This document shows, piece by piece, positions 39,908-55,100 of a stretch of 64,000 bases of DNA (its first letter is position 1; each line of letters starts with the position of its first letter). Origin of the DNA: Eutrigla gurnardus (taxonomy: Eukaryota; Chordata; Actinopteri; Perciformes; Triglidae). The position numbers and the translations under genes are program-made. The notes beneath the pieces were generated by a model that had not been told where the DNA came from, searched no databases, and worked only from the letters and a program-made list of their open reading frames with translations. The stretch is from NCBI GenBank assembly GCA_963514095.1, contig OY741271.1, positions 20,593,061-20,657,060 of the forward strand, written 5' to 3'.

Positions 39908-42900
39908 CAGTGCGCAACATTTTGTTATGCTTTGTTTAAATTGAAGCTTAATAGATTTATAATCCATATTCATGGACAGACTTCATTGCCTTTGTACAAT
40001 CCCTGTATAGTAAGAAGGCATGTATTATAATGAAACAAAGGTTTTGCATACCCTGTAAAAAAAAATGTATTTAGCTGGTTAAATGTTTATTCAAATTTAG
40101 ATTTTTAAGCCTTCCTGTTTGTAGAGAATTTAGAAAACAAATTGTCTACCTTTGTTTAATCCTCAGACATGTTAATGGTGCTTTTATCGGTGAATTATTT
40201 TGAGGCGGTCATGACTAAAAAACTGTGAGGGCTCCTGGCCCGACCAAGTGCTGCAACAACTTGTGGAGCCTTGCCGCTACTCTCGCAATCCTGGTGATGT
40301 AATTTTCCTACTTCATCGGCTTCACTACGGCCGGCATAGATACGCTTCTGATGAGAAGGTCAATACCATTCCTCCTGCCCTCCATAACACACCCACAGAC
40401 CACTGAGATTAACGTAATCTGTTTGCCAGATGTCGTTAGCTCATCCACTGGTGTTTGAATCTGTATCAATTTGTCTGATTGCCCATACGTTAATGCAAAG
40501 TGTGCAGCATTGTAATTTCACTGAGAGAGAAGGGTCACAGTAGCTGGATGAGTGATGCGCAGGCAAACCTCCTGCTCCTCCTTATGCAGATGATGATTCA
40601 TTGTATTTGCCTTAGGATTGTCGCTGAAGGTTAAAGGAAGTCACTTGTTGCTGCAGTATATTATCACATTGGTAGTATTGAGGATAGCAACAGAAGCAAC
40701 AGCATCGTTGTTATGAATGCTGTAATAAAGAAGCAATGAATGGGCAGCAGTTCACAAAAGCTTAACCTATGAAAATGCTTTTTGTTTTTTGTCTATTTAG
40801 ACATGAGCAGTCATGTAATTGTGCATAGGGAATTATCTCATCACGGAGGACTGCTGCATTATTTAAAGCTCTCTTCATGCCACACAAAGGCTTTTAATAT
40901 TGCTGCTTGTCTGTAATTTCACTGATGTGTCCTCAGCTGATTTATAGCTTCAATAAACTGGCTCAGGACCGGAGACGCACTGGACATTTTTCAGCAACAA
41001 TACTGATACAGGTTTGACGTATCAGAATTACCTCTAACCTAAGTCATGTAAGCTATTGTCATTGTCGACTTCAGATACTGAATGCAACGCACTGAATTTA
41101 ATCCATAAAGAGCGAGAGAAGAAATCAGTCAGAAGAAATAAAGAATTAGAATTAAGAATATTGTGCCATTTGCACCAATTGATCAAAATGTAATGTGCTT
41201 AATGTACGTTAATTTTCAACTTGTATTTTATTTTTTACATTTATATCTGCAGAACACTTTGGAGCCACATGGAGGGGGGGGGGGGGGGGGGGGGTTGAAA
41301 GTTTGTGTCATTCCTAACTGTATAGCTATTTATAACATTGAATCTAATATGAAAGGTAAGCATACATTATGTTTGTTTAACTGATGAGATGAAATGAAAA
41401 GAATGCGAAAGCCCTTTTATTTTGGTCAATTATAAAATGTTTAAAGTATGTATGTTTTCTAATAGGTACAGCTTGACTTTAAAAAATACAAACCAAAACA
41501 AGAGTTCAAAGAAGCTGAGAAAAACCCCAGAGCTGAGGAGAGTTGCAGAGTCGGGTTATGATTGATAATAGCATTAGGTAAAGTTTTTCTGTAAATTAGA
41601 GTTATGACATGGAACTATCATGTCTGTCTTGTGCTGTGATCTACTAACTACGTCACTATGTGGTGACATGACGAACTTAGGCTTTGATGACTTTCCTAAG
41701 CCCACGATCAATCCACAGAGGTCGATGCTTCGAGATCCAGCAGCAGAACGATTGACCTGGGGAAATAGAAGTGAGAATAGCGATAGAGCGCTCCTCTAAT
41801 CCTCCAAGCAAGCGAGCACAACATCTCTCCCACCCAGTCATCTTAGATTGCAGATTATTAAAAAAACAGTGTGGTCTAATTCTTTCCCTCCCACAACTCG
41901 CTCTCAGCATTCCAGTCACTGCTTTCTCTCTCCAAAAATGTTAAAAACAAAACAGTGACCATGTTGTTGGACTGTTTAAAAACATAATGGTTGGGCTTAA
42001 ATTAAATAAATAAACTAAATAAAATGTAAGCAGTGCAACATAAGTACTGAAAACACGTAGCTTCAAAATATTTCAACAACATTTTGGGGACACGAACACC
42101 GGTCTCCTGTTTGAAAGTCCTGTGTTTGTGTGACCCATCCATTTCTCCGGCATCTAATTATGACACGGATTGGTTTACATTGTCGTTATTTGAAAGCACA
42201 CTGTGTCTCATACAGATGCTGAAGTGTGCCTTGTGCATCTGTACCAGAAGCCAAGGGGTGTGATGAAATATTGGATTCCCTGGGAATGAGAACAGTCTGG
42301 CCACATCTCTAAACAAACCCCCAACAAAAACTATTTCTGTGTCACTGTTGTTTTCTCTTTTGAGGCTATCATCACCAGACAATACACAGTATTACTTTAA
42401 AATGCTCTTGCCATTCGTATACCCCCACGAAGAATGGTTGTTATTAGGATTGTCTGGGTGGAAATGCTCACATAGTGATAACCAAATAGTTTTGGTTTCC
42501 TAAGCATTTAAAACTCTGCCTTTCAGTTGATATAATAAATAGTTTTGCTTCAGTTAACTTATTAGCTTTCTTGCCAAGAGTTAGACGAAAAGATTGATAC
42601 CCCTCTGCTTTCTCTGTGCTAAATATGACGCCAACCAGTGCCTCACAAATTGACACGTTTTACCATGTTTGTTCATTTTGACAAAACAATTTCTTGGTCG
42701 GGTTCAATTGCCTGGCAACCAGCTGACTACTTCCAGTTACAGGAAGTAACTAAAAAGTCTTTCCTCTTCCATTACCTTTTGACAGAGCTAAACTAAGTTA
42801 GTCAACTAACAGTTCAAATATTGTTTGTGTGTGTACATCCATGAGTGAGTAAGTGAGTGAGTGTGCACCTCAGTGTCTGTCCATGGCTAATCTTGTATTC

Positions 42901-45900
42901 TGCTGCAGCAAATTGCATAATTTGGAAGGCCAGTTACGGCTGCCTGCTTAAGAACAACAACTAATTGCCGTGACTCACACTTTCCTCAAAAAAAAACTTG
43001 AATTGCCTGTTTTATATGACAATTGATTGCCTGCTGAGTCCCCGCTCCCTACTCTTAAATCTTGGGTTTGTGGTGGTTGTGTTGCATTGCATCCTCTCAC
43101 CACATCCAAGCTTCTCTTAGCTTACAAATAAGTTCACATACACAGGAACATGGTGGTCTCATTAGAAGCACAATTATGCAGGAAACCAACTCTCACCACA
43201 AACTATATTGAGTGCTAATTGCTTTGGTGAACATATGCGTACGGATTGGAGAGACTGAAGTGTTAAGTGATTTCAGAGGCAACAACATAGTTTTGTTAAA
43301 GTTTCACATCTGGAAATGTTGAGGCCAACTTGAATTGTGATCTGTTTTTTTGTTTTGAAGCAAAATGACAAGACGTGTCTGAAAAGAACAATGGAGCACA
43401 TTAAATGTTGGTGCAAGACAAAACACATGAAGATATATTGGCTAAACACTCTGATGTTGTCTCTTCAGCAAATATTTAAAAAGTCAGGCTCCAGCCTACT
43501 TGATGTAATTGCGTGTCAGCATGTTAAAATATTCATATGCTGCATTCCTTTTACCTCGGAAAACGGCGCTGGGAATGACGCCACATCCAAGTGACGACAT
43601 TCCAGTACAACAAATCTGGAAAATTAATGGAGTTTGTCAGGTTAGCCATTGTAAGCAATATCAGTAAATAACAATGCATTATGGCAGTATTTTATGAGAT
43701 AAGATCATCCTTTATTAGTGCCATGCAGGGGTAATTTAAGCATACAAACACTGTAGCAACATGTCCACAGATAGATGTTGGACAGTACTGCATGTCCGAC
43801 TGAGTCTGAGCCTCGAGTACTGAATTTTTGCTTTATCATCTATTTGACTCTAAATGGGACCATATTCACAAAATGAACATCATGCTGCATTGAAGAATAT
43901 TTGAAACTACATAATCTTTAACCTCACTGCTAGATACCGCCTTCACACTGCAGCCTTAACCTAATATTCTGTCCTCTTTCCTGTTTTAATGACGAGATAA
44001 AAGTCGATCCCTTTTGGCAGAAAGCATCACATTTCAGTGTCACCGCTGCTGACTGCAATCTGCCAAAGAGACAGAAACACAGGCAGGCAACAGGCACACA
44101 GACAGAGTGTCAGTCAGGAGATAGATTTAAATTAAACAAATTACTTCATGGAATTTGCTTTAATTCCTCATGTAGCCCTGTGGCCCTTATTTTCATTCAT
44201 TTATATGCAGACATTAAAAAGTTTATGTTGTTAATAACAGTTCATGAAATGCAAATATGTTTAAAATGTGTCAGAGTTATATTATGTTAAAACATTCATT
44301 CTATATACAGTTAAAATTCAGAGAAAACAGAAGAGTGGAGTTCTAAAAATCATTCATAGTTGGTTGTCTGCACAAATACCCAAAGACCACGTTTGTTTGT
44401 GGGACAGTGAAGCATCTTTTTCATCTCTTTGTGCTGCTGCAATGTTAGCGACAGCAGAAGCGGTTAGTGGCATCCGAACGGGATAGCTGTAACGCTAAAA
44501 GTAAAGTAACAACACTCCTAACTTCCAAGAGTGACGGAGAGAGTCGTTCTGTGGTTGATGTGTGTGAACTCTGAGAATTAATTGCTAATCGCTGCTAGCC
44601 TTTAGCTTAACGTGGTCATAGACTTTAAAACTGTTAATTCCGCATTGCAGCTAGAAAATGCGCATTTGTTAAATACTGTGGGATTTTCGCCATGAATTAG
44701 CCTGTAGCCTAATTACTAAGAGGAATTATGTGATTGATTTGCCGTTAGAGGGAGAGAGTGAGGACCAGGAGAGCCCTGGACCGTTGTAGAGAGATTGTAG
44801 CTGCTGTACTTGAACGCGGTTCGCCGCAGCGTGTGGCGCTGAAACAAAGCAACTTGCCATTGCCCTTCCCCCATTCCCCAATCTTCATCTCTGACTGTTG
44901 TTGACTTGTGAGTACACTTCTAACCATGCACGTGCTTTTTGTTAAATGCTGGCTAAACCCAGTGAACTGGCCATTTGTATCTGGCCTCAACGCTCACAAG
45001 CTTCGACCGGCCCGCAACGTTTTTCTTTTATTTACATTTAATAGCCCGGTGTGAATGTGTGTGTGTGTGAGTGTGGACATTTGAGTTTTCTGATTTTACC
45101 TTTTCTCTGTGTTCATCACGGGTCATTTGTCAACCTACCAGAGCATGTCATGAATGAGAGTTTTGAACACTGTTATTAGTGCATACCAACAGTGAGCCAG
45201 TTATTTAATTACCAAAAGACAAATTTGTGACTTTGTAATAAATAAGACTGGTTGTTTCAACTTAATCCTGTGTTGTATTTGCAAAGGTGATACTTTCTAT
45301 ATAAATAACTGATATGACAGGTTAATGTGAACTTTTATTTTGAAGGGGAAGTACCAAATTTTGTGTTTACTTTTAACAAGTTATTGGAGGCACCGCCAAG
45401 TTATTTTATATCACTAACACAGTTATCACAGGTACATAGCGCCATCTTACGATGAACTCACGCCCAGTCCCATTGTACTATAACACCGTAATTGTTTATC
45501 AATAAATATTTACTAGCTACATGGGACTGGGGTTACACTCAGTTACAGCAGGCGAGGTGCAAATGAATGAGCTATGTGTGTGGTTAGTGTGGCTTGTGAC
45601 GTTTGCTCTGTAGCTGATTGGTGCAGTTCTCTCACATGCAGAAGTTAATTTCTGCGGGCCTCTGTGGCCTCCAGCAGCTGCTGGATAATCCCCTTGAGCC
45701 TGCTTCCTATTAAGCTTTTAAAAGCTGGTATAAACTGTCCATTTTGTAATAGCCATGTCACATCAAGGGTACAAATCTATGCCGCCCCGCCTTTCATCTG
45801 TATGCAATTGCGCAATGTTGCTGCTGGAGCATCACTATATTTATTTTCAGATTTTGTAAATCTGCAGTGATGTCATCTTTCTGAGCTGATCACTTCTTAT

Positions 45901-48237
45901 CAATAATTCCTCTCAGTCCACCCTGAGGATAAACAAAGTTGTTGACGGAGGGATTTTACATTAGTAGCGAACAAATCATTCAAATCTTCAGAACATTTGC
46001 ATCACAAACTTATCTGCAAACATTTTATTTTCAGGGAATAAACAGGACAAATACTTTGTCTTTGTCATTTTGTTCTCTGTTTTGGACAGATTACAAACAC
46101 AAACATCTCCCTCAAACATAACCAATTGGACTTATGATAATTTCATAGAGAAACAGAGCCGAGCTCCATTTAATCACTCAGTATGCACAGAGTCTGATGG
46201 TTTACAGTTTGAAATGACAGCTACAGCATGGAAGCTGTAGTTTAACAGCATTTGTGCCCCTACCACTCAAACACTGAATATGCAAAATCGCAAGGGTTAG
46301 CACACCAAAATCAACACAACTTGAAGGGTTATTCCTTCTATATGGATGATTAACTTTGGATTCTCTTTGCCTGCCTCACTCTCCACTTTATGAACACCCT
46401 CTTTGGTGACCAAAGGTGGCTCCACAGGGTTCTATATTGGGTCCTGTCTTGTTTATCATATTACACCATTCTTACCAATTTCAATGCCCACCTTTATGCA
46501 CATGACACAGTTCTGTATTACTTTGCTACACTCAGCCACTGAGTGGTAACAAGCCTTTGAGAAATTGCACTTTATAATTTGAAATTACTTAAAGCAAAAC
46601 TAAATAAACTATATTTAGTTTATTTATAATAACATATACGGTACTCTGAATGGACATAATATTGACAGAACTTCATATATGTACCCGGCTTTGGTTTAAT
46701 TATACAGTTTGACACAAATTGTGGTCCCTTAAGCTTGATTAACCTGGCTAACAGGGCTATACCAACTAGCATGCTACAACTAACTAACAACTGGTGCGCT
46801 TCAGAATTGTGTAAGATTAAGGCTTAATTTATTTACTTGTAAACTGCATACTTGTAAACCCATCCCTTCCTGCATTCACTAACCTCCTGGCTAAAAATAA
46901 ATGCAATTTTGTGTTTTAGAGGTGCATTTGAAATTAGTTTTAGAGGATGCAATGGAAGAGCAAAAAAAGAGGTCTTCCTGGGGCAATAACTTGCTGTTCT
47001 CACAATGAATATGGGTCAGATAGGGTGGCTCATCCTTATCTGAGCCGCACATTAAGGCCATAGTCCACTTAGTAGGTTTGTGTTGTTGCTTCACATTTTC
47101 AGCTCAACCGTAACCTGTTACCTCGAATAAACTTTGTTTCTGTTCCCGAGTGGTTTCATGAGCTTCTTCAATTCTGCTTGAAGAATATAAATTAAATTTT
47201 TGTCTCTAGTTTCCGTTGCTGTGATGATATTTGTAATTTTAAGCTTTGCATGGCCACTTTCATGAAAGTTTTTTGAATATTCTCAGGTTTCGGAAAACAT
47301 TTTACAGCTGAATACAGATTAGTGGTTCTCTTCAGTTGCAGGAATTTATCTATGTAGGTCACTTTCGACACATTAATCCCCTGGTCAATGATTCTTCTGT
47401 GCTGTGTAAATCCAAGGGAAACTGTTAGCTGTTGTGCTTTGATTTCATCAGACATGCATTGTATTTCACAGGGCTCACATAGTCTACAGGTCGTCCCAAA
47501 ATGTCACAGATAGATAGATAGATGCACACGTGTCCTTATGCCACTTATGAGCTCAAAGAGAGGCAGAAATCCTCGGGCAGAGAGAGCACTTCTGGTTTTA
47601 TCACAGTGAAGACCAAAAAATGTTTTGTCCTTACTGCGTTACAGTCCCCAGGCTCTACCAGAGTAGCTGACTCTGTTCTATCTTTTAAAACATTTTCAAA
47701 ATGTTGGTCTGAATTTGTGTCCTAGGGAATAATGAAATAGATAAATAAATAAGAGTTAAAAAAACATCTAAAAATATATAAAAATAAGTTTTATTACAAA
47801 AGCAATACAAATACAACTGGATTCACTTTTAAACTGACATGTTAGATGTAGTCAGAAATAAACATTTCTGATCCACATCACTGTCCCATTTAAGAACTTT
47901 GTAAACCTCTTGAGGAATAAAATCTTAAAATTGATGTGGACATTTTTTAGTCCTGATTCTCAAGTCAGCGGAGATTGATAATATGTTTATATTTTGCTCA
48001 GCTGAGCCCCCGCAGAGAGAGTAGATCTTTACCCTCTATGTAGAAGGATTTGTGAAGGGAGGTGTTAAGAGCAGGTTTAATTGGGTGAAAGTGAGACTGG
48101 ATGGTGTCCTATCTGTGCAGGATTACCACTATGCAGCCGACAAATGGTAAACAAAAGAAGTACATTCATTGATTTATTGTCTTGGCATTTGTTATGCAAG
48201 TGGATCTCTATGTACAGTATGCACAGTACACTATATA

Positions 48238-48292
<55 letters not shown>

Positions 48293-49158
48293 GGACACTG
48301 ATGTGCTGCTCTCAACCGCCGGTTACAATTGTGTGAGTAAGTTCTAGCACAGTTAGCTGCAATGCCGAGAGTGTTTCAGAAGCAATAGAAACACTCCCAA
48401 TCTCATATATGGCAACTTTTAACTTTAATTTTATGGATTGAATCCGGTTCTCTGAAAGCAGAACACTGTCTCATAGAAATATGAAGCTTTTTTTTGTCAA
48501 ACTGGTAGTTGTACCTGCATGACCTTTATTATATACAAGGGTTATTGACATTCCTGAATGCAGCTTAAATTACATGATACATGCAGAAATTAAGAAAACT
48601 ACTGTGGCAGGCAAAATAAGACAAGAGAAAGGATCAGGAGATCAATTTTAGGGAGACCTCTGATTGGTTGGTTACACTCCAAGGTCGCTGACTGAAGGAA
48701 ATGAAGTGAAGGATGAAGTGGTTGGATCTGTGGATGTGGCATGTTGTTTCTGAGGCTAGAGACTCACGAGCGAGCCTATTGATGCTTTTATCATTGTATA
48801 AGGGGTAGGTTGAAGGTTTCTCCCATCCCAGGGGTAACACTTGTAGGCCACTAGTTCAAAACCATCACGATTTATTTTGCTCACTTTGACACACAAAGAT
48901 TAAAGCTGCTCGTTGAGATTTCTGAGAAATGCAGAAAGCAGAGGTCAGATCCTCATTATTTGAAAAGGTTATATCATTTTTCTTAATGACACCTTGTGAC
49001 AACACCCTTTTTTTTTCAGTGTTCAACCGTCGTCCTCACCTTCCAGCCGATCACATGCCCCCCAAACAAGAAGACAGCAGGAAATATGAACAATTTATAC
49101 GATACAAATTATGTCACAAACGCATACAATGCTTATTTGTGCATAAGAGAAAACCTGG

Positions 49159-49192
<34 letters not shown>

Positions 49193-52100
49193 AAGTCATT
49201 TGGTCAAACATGGTTTTAAAAGCTGATTTCACTCTAAGCCAAGAGGCTGAAATGAGCTTTAAATGCAGATTTAAAAATCATGATGGATTACAGAATACTC
49301 AGGTGGTTGGCTTCAACGTAATCTAAACTGCAACTAAGAGTAGGAATAAAAGACCTGATGTCAGCCTAAATGTGACAAAATGCAGTTTGACTGGTGAGGT
49401 CATCATTATTGTCAGCTGGACAGCCTGAGATTATTTGCTTCTTAACCAATTAAAACAAAAAGCAAACAAAGGAAAGTTAAGCTTTCAATAGATCTGGATG
49501 AAGAAATCCTGAGGAATATAGTGGGATATAGTGAATCAGGTGCTTTTTTTTATGTGTTATGTTCAGTTATTGATAGAAAGCTGATAAAAGCGCTAATCCT
49601 TCATGCAAACTCCAAAACCACATAAAAACTGAAAGGCTTTTGAATCCAATTTGATGGGCAGTGCGTCTTTAGGGGGAGCAGTCAAAGGATTATGTGCTGT
49701 GTGAGAGCAGTTTGGCTGGCATTAGACTCTCCTCTTTGCTTTAAAGATTAGCGTATAATGCCACTGCAGCTCGGGGAATTGAAAGTGACGACTCGATTGT
49801 GTGGCTTTCATCAACTGGGATCCGCAGGATGTCTCTGAAAGTGGCACTTTTCACAACTTGCCCAGAATTTTTAAATGCCAACTACAGAATAATTTGGCAC
49901 AATTTGCTCAGGTGAAACATGAATCTGTTCTTCGTTGTACAGGATTTATAGGATTCTTATGCAGTTCTTGCACTCACTGCTTTAGCTGTAGATAAAGAGA
50001 AAAGAGGGTTAGAGGTGTCCCATAATGAGAAGTCACAGTGGTGAGGAAAATGGCATGCTTCAAAATATCAACATCAATCCAAGACTGCCAGTCTTGGATT
50101 AAAGAGGACGCGCTCACAGTGCAGACTTAATCCCATAAAAGGAGGGCGACATTAAAACTGATATGGCTGCCTGTGGTTTTAGTGGCTTACAATCAGAACC
50201 TGTAATGAAACTTGGTAAATCATCTTAGTTTAAAACTTCGACGTCACAATTCACCTGAACACAAGAGTTAAAGTGGCTCTTACCAGTATATTTATTTTTA
50301 CAATCAAAGAACTTTGTGGAAGCTAAAGCAACACTGATTTCCCGATCGCTATACATGCAGTACTTTTATCTTCAGTTAAGGATTGTGTAATTCTACGCTA
50401 CACTTTTGATCCAAAGCAGGTAAAATATCTGGTATTATGAGCTTACTGAAACAGCGTTGGAGAAATGTTAACCTTTCGCTCAATATAAGAGTATGTGTTA
50501 TCATGCTGTTGATTTTAACCAGCGTGGATGATGCAAGCAGCTCTGATTTCATACTAGTCAGGCTAAATTTATGTTTTGCTTTATTATGACACTAGAAGAA
50601 GAAGTTGGCATCTGAACTGGAACTCAAAAAGGAATAAAAAAAACCTAAAGGGTGCAGTACGTAAGATCTGGGGGCGTCTCAACGTAAGCTAGCAATTCCA
50701 TCCATCCATTGTCTACCGCTTATCCTATATTCAGGGTCACGGGGGGCTGGAGCCGATCCCAGCTGTTGAGCTAGCAATTGGTTTGTCCATTCTTGGCCTC
50801 CGTAGAAACATGGCAGAAAACATACTTACTTCTTCCAGTTCTGCCAATAGATCCCCCTTATTGCTTCCCACTGCTTCTTTAATGAAATAACTTTTCAGGA
50901 AATGAGTTAGCATTTTTGCACTTCAGGTTGACGTTTTGTTTTAAGTTAGATGTCTGAAATGAGGTCTGTGGCTGACATTTTGTTATGCAATTAATTTTAT
51001 AAAATTATGAAAATGTGAAGATCATCTTGACCAAACCAGCTGAGTGAAAACAAATAAGTTCTGAATCGTATTGCATACTGTTAATTGGTCGAAAAGCTCA
51101 ACAACAAGCAAGTAAGTGGCCCTTGAGTTGGGATATTCCAAGTCGTAGGTAAGCTAATTCCAGCAGAAAACTAAATAAAATCCTTCATTGCTTCCTCTTT
51201 GCTCCGGTAACAATTTTATCGTTCCTGATTTAATCCAAAATGAGGGTAAAATTCAAGAAATTTTAGCAACTATACGACTACAGACCGTCTGTGTGCAGCT
51301 GTGACTGGCTGTGTGTTTCTGTTTCAGGCGATGGTATCCCCAAAGAGAGCAGTCCCTTCATCAACAGCAGTGCAGCCGGCGACGCCGATAAGAGCCAGCA
51401 GTATGACGGCAAGAATATGGCTCTGTTTGAGGTAAGGATGGTTTTCACAACCTGCAGCGTCACATCACCAGGTCTAACATATAACTGTGTGTTTCTGTGT
51501 GTGTTTGCTGCAGGAGGAGATGGACACGAGTCCAATGGTCTCCTCTCTACTCAGCAGTCTGGCCAACTACTCCAACCTGCCGACGGGCAGCAAAGAGCAC
51601 GAAGAGGCCGAAAATAATGAGGAGGGGGCACGTCCATCTAAAAAACCTGTCAAGGTAGAGTACCGCCTGTGATCCGTTCATCCGCACCTTACAGCAATAT
51701 GAACCAGAAGAGAAACTGGCAGACACTAATAGACAAAGGTTATGTATGATGTCTAAAAAGGTCAGTTGTAATAATATAAAATATGTCTTCTAGGATAAAG
51801 ATTCTTTAATAGGTAGAGACTTTAATAAATGGATCTTCATGGATACAAACCACAGACCGTTTATAAGAAATGGGTGTAATTACTGTGACCTCACCCATCG
51901 GTACGTGCACTACGGCTTTAAAGCCTTGAGTTCATAATTCTGGACTTTCTTTGCAGCCAGAAGTGACACAAAAAGGTGGGGCTAAGTACGACCAAATGCT
52001 AAATAAGACCTTTTCGGTGTCAAAAATGTTACAATCAACTTTAATGAACTGAAAACACACTGTTAAAGTTGGGACTGATTGGACAACGCTGTGGTAGCGA

Positions 52101-55100
52101 CCTGTCAATCACAAGGTAGCCACGCCCTAAAGCATCCCCTGCTCTATGGTCTAAAGGCGTAAACCATAAACTCATGTTTACAATGTTTGAGATAATAAAT
52201 CAAGCGAGAAGTAGGTAATTTTCTCATCGACTTCCATGCAATCGGACATTTTTGCAACCAGAGAAGTCGCCCCCTGATGTTTGAGAGCTGTAACTCTCAG
52301 TAGCGCTCTATGGATAGATGCGTGTAGATATTTATTATGCAAACGGCATTGAATGAAAGTTGTTGTGGTGTGTATTTCTCAGGCTCCACAGCTGGGCACT
52401 CTGATGGGCGTGTACTTGCCGTGTATCCAGAACATTTTCGGGGTGATCCTCTTCCTGCGGATGACCTGGATGGTCGGCATCGGAGGTGTCTTCGGCTCTT
52501 TCATAATCGTCTTCATGTGTTGCTCCACGGTAGGTAAACACAACAAAAACGCCGAGCACGTCTCTGAGTACGGCACAAAGGACCCCTCAAAAGCATTACT
52601 TTTGCTTTGTACCAATTTTTCTGAAGAATTTCTTTGTTCGAAGTGTTGAAATCCTCAATTTTAGTCTCAACCTGTTTTGTTGTGTGCTGCTTTCTTCAGA
52701 CGATGCTCACAGCCATCTCCATGAGTGCCATTGCAACAAACGGAGTCGTGCCAGGTGAGTTGATATCTGTGGGGATGCAATGGTGTGTTGGCGTGTGAGA
52801 GAGCAGCCACACCGATCCTTCTGTCTGTGTTCTGTCTCACAGCTGGAGGTTCATATTACATGATCTCTCGCTCTCTGGGGCCGGAGTTTGGTGGAGCTGT
52901 CGGGATCTGCTTCTACTTAGGCACCACTTTTGCAGGTGCCATGTACATTCTTGGCTGTATTGAAATTCTGCTGGTGAGTTAATTATCAAATAACTCATGT
53001 GTTTATTGTTTTGCGTATTCTCTTTACAGCCTTATCTATTGTCTATAGAGGATTTTGTGTTGTCTATAGGACCGCATTTTTGACATGTAATAAGAAAAGT
53101 GCACATGTAATAATCACTAATTAGTCCGGTTATTGTGCCTGCTGCTGGTTCACTGGAATGTCTATGGGGACAGATGCAATGTTCATTTATTCTATAATCA
53201 TATATGACAATTTGTTTTATTAGACCCAGTAGACAGATTAAGGTGCGCTGGCATCGTCAGAAGAATAGATAGCTAGGAAGAAAAACAAGGACTTCAACTA
53301 ACGACTATTTCCTTTACAAATAATCTGCTGATTATTTTCATAATTAGTCAATTTATTATTCCGTCTATGTAAAATGTAAAAAAAAAAATAATAATAAAAT
53401 AAGATGGCCATTACTATTTACCAAAATCAAAAAGTTCACATCATTCAAATGTGTCCATCTTTTATCCCTCCATCTTTCCATTCTGTCAGATTTATATCAT
53501 TCCCCAGGCGGCCATCTTTAAGATGGAGGGCCTGGAGGGGCAGGAGGCAGAGTTGGCTCTCCTCAACAACATGCGGATTTACGGCACCATCGTGCTGAGC
53601 TTCATGTCGCTGGTGGTTTTCGTGGGCGTCAAGTATGTGAACAAGCTGGCGCTGGTCTTCCTCGCCTGTGTCATCCTCTCCATTGTGTCTGTTTATGCCG
53701 GAGTCATCAAGACCGCCATCGACCCCCCTGTCTTCCCGTAAGTGACTATTCATTCGCTGGTCAAAGTCTCCGGTGAGACCAGTATGTGACGATGATTAGA
53801 GGTGTAACGATTCATTTCATTAATCGCTCATTTATGTTCAAAATAAATGACCAATGTTTAATTAAATTTTTGTATTCAGCATAAAATATTATTCAGGACT
53901 ACTTTTTTATAGAATAAATATGTTAAATAAGTAATTCTGTGGTCTGTTTATTTTTTCACCTTTCAGAAGAATACAGATAGTCTCACTTGCATTATTGCGT
54001 GTTTATTTCATGGATATAGAATTTTGGTCACAAGTTACGTTAGAATCAAATCGAATCATTACAAAAAAATGTCCTTGAATCGAATCGCCAACTACTGTAT
54101 CGTTAATTGAATCGAATCGCTGTGAAGCCAAAGATTCACACCCCTAACAATGATGTATTGACTCACTCTGCAGCGTCTGCCTCCTGGGAAATCGAACGCT
54201 CATTTCTAAAGGATTTGACGTCTGTGCAAAGGTCGTGGAAATGGACAATGAAACCGTCACCACCAAACTGTGGAGGTCCTTCTGTGATTCTGACAATCTC
54301 AATGCCACTTGTGACGAATACTTCATCAACAACAACGTCACAGAGATACAGGGCATCCCAGGGGTCACCAGTGGCATCCTGGCAGGTGAGAGGTGCCTGA
54401 TCAATAATGCCCTCTATCAATCATCGGTATGAAGATCAATGCAGCTGCTCATTTGCACGTCCCTCTGTCCTTCAGAGAACCTGTTTGGTAACTACCTCGA
54501 GAAAGGGGTGTTCCTGGAGAAGCGCGGGGTTGCGTCGGACGCCAACCCAGACAGTCCCGCGACCAGCACCAACCGCTACGTCCTGGCTGACATCACCAGC
54601 TTCTTCACGCTGCTGGTCGGGATCTACTTCCCATCTGTCACAGGTTAGCAGCGCACTGCAGAGATGTCTGAACGGGGAGGAGGAGGTGCCGTCCCTAAGC
54701 AAAGCTATCTTTAAAGCTGCTCTTATCCAGGCGCAGCGTTGTGGCCAAGGCCCGCCCACTTCTACATCCTAACTGATTGACTCTTGGTGATATGACTAGA
54801 GAGAAAGAAAAGTAAATATTTCCTCCCCTTGCAGGTGTAAAAGCACACAGCTCCTGACCATTTTATCGTGCTCCACTCACAGGTATCATGGCGGGCTCCA
54901 ACCGCTCTGGAGACCTGCGTGACGCTCAGAAGTCGATCCCCATCGGCACAATAGCAGCCATCACCACCACATCCATTGTGTGTATCCTTCACAAGGGAAG
55001 GTTGATTAAAAACAATAACTGTGTGGATCTGAAAGTGCCGACTGATGAATTTTATGTCACCTTTTGCTTTTCCAATTAGTGCATTTCTTAACAGCTTTGC

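Larger units (their letters stand above)
32749..51327. other. slc12a5 intron 1 (18.6 kb)
   Basis: By far the longest intron in the window; the other 23 introns lie between 51432 and 63423. Contents listed separately: transposon end 33265-33414, SINE 34503-34680, THAP element 35710-36647, AC repeat 37123-37167, degenerate SINE 38368-38700, GA tract 39822-39906, G run 41274-41294, LINE RT 46395-46690, TA tract 48240-48291 and SINE tail 50698-50770. Copies of the 7785-8260 repeat family occur at 36775-36965, 38160-38290 and 43825-43925. No additional coding exon is recognised. Confidence 0.6.
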
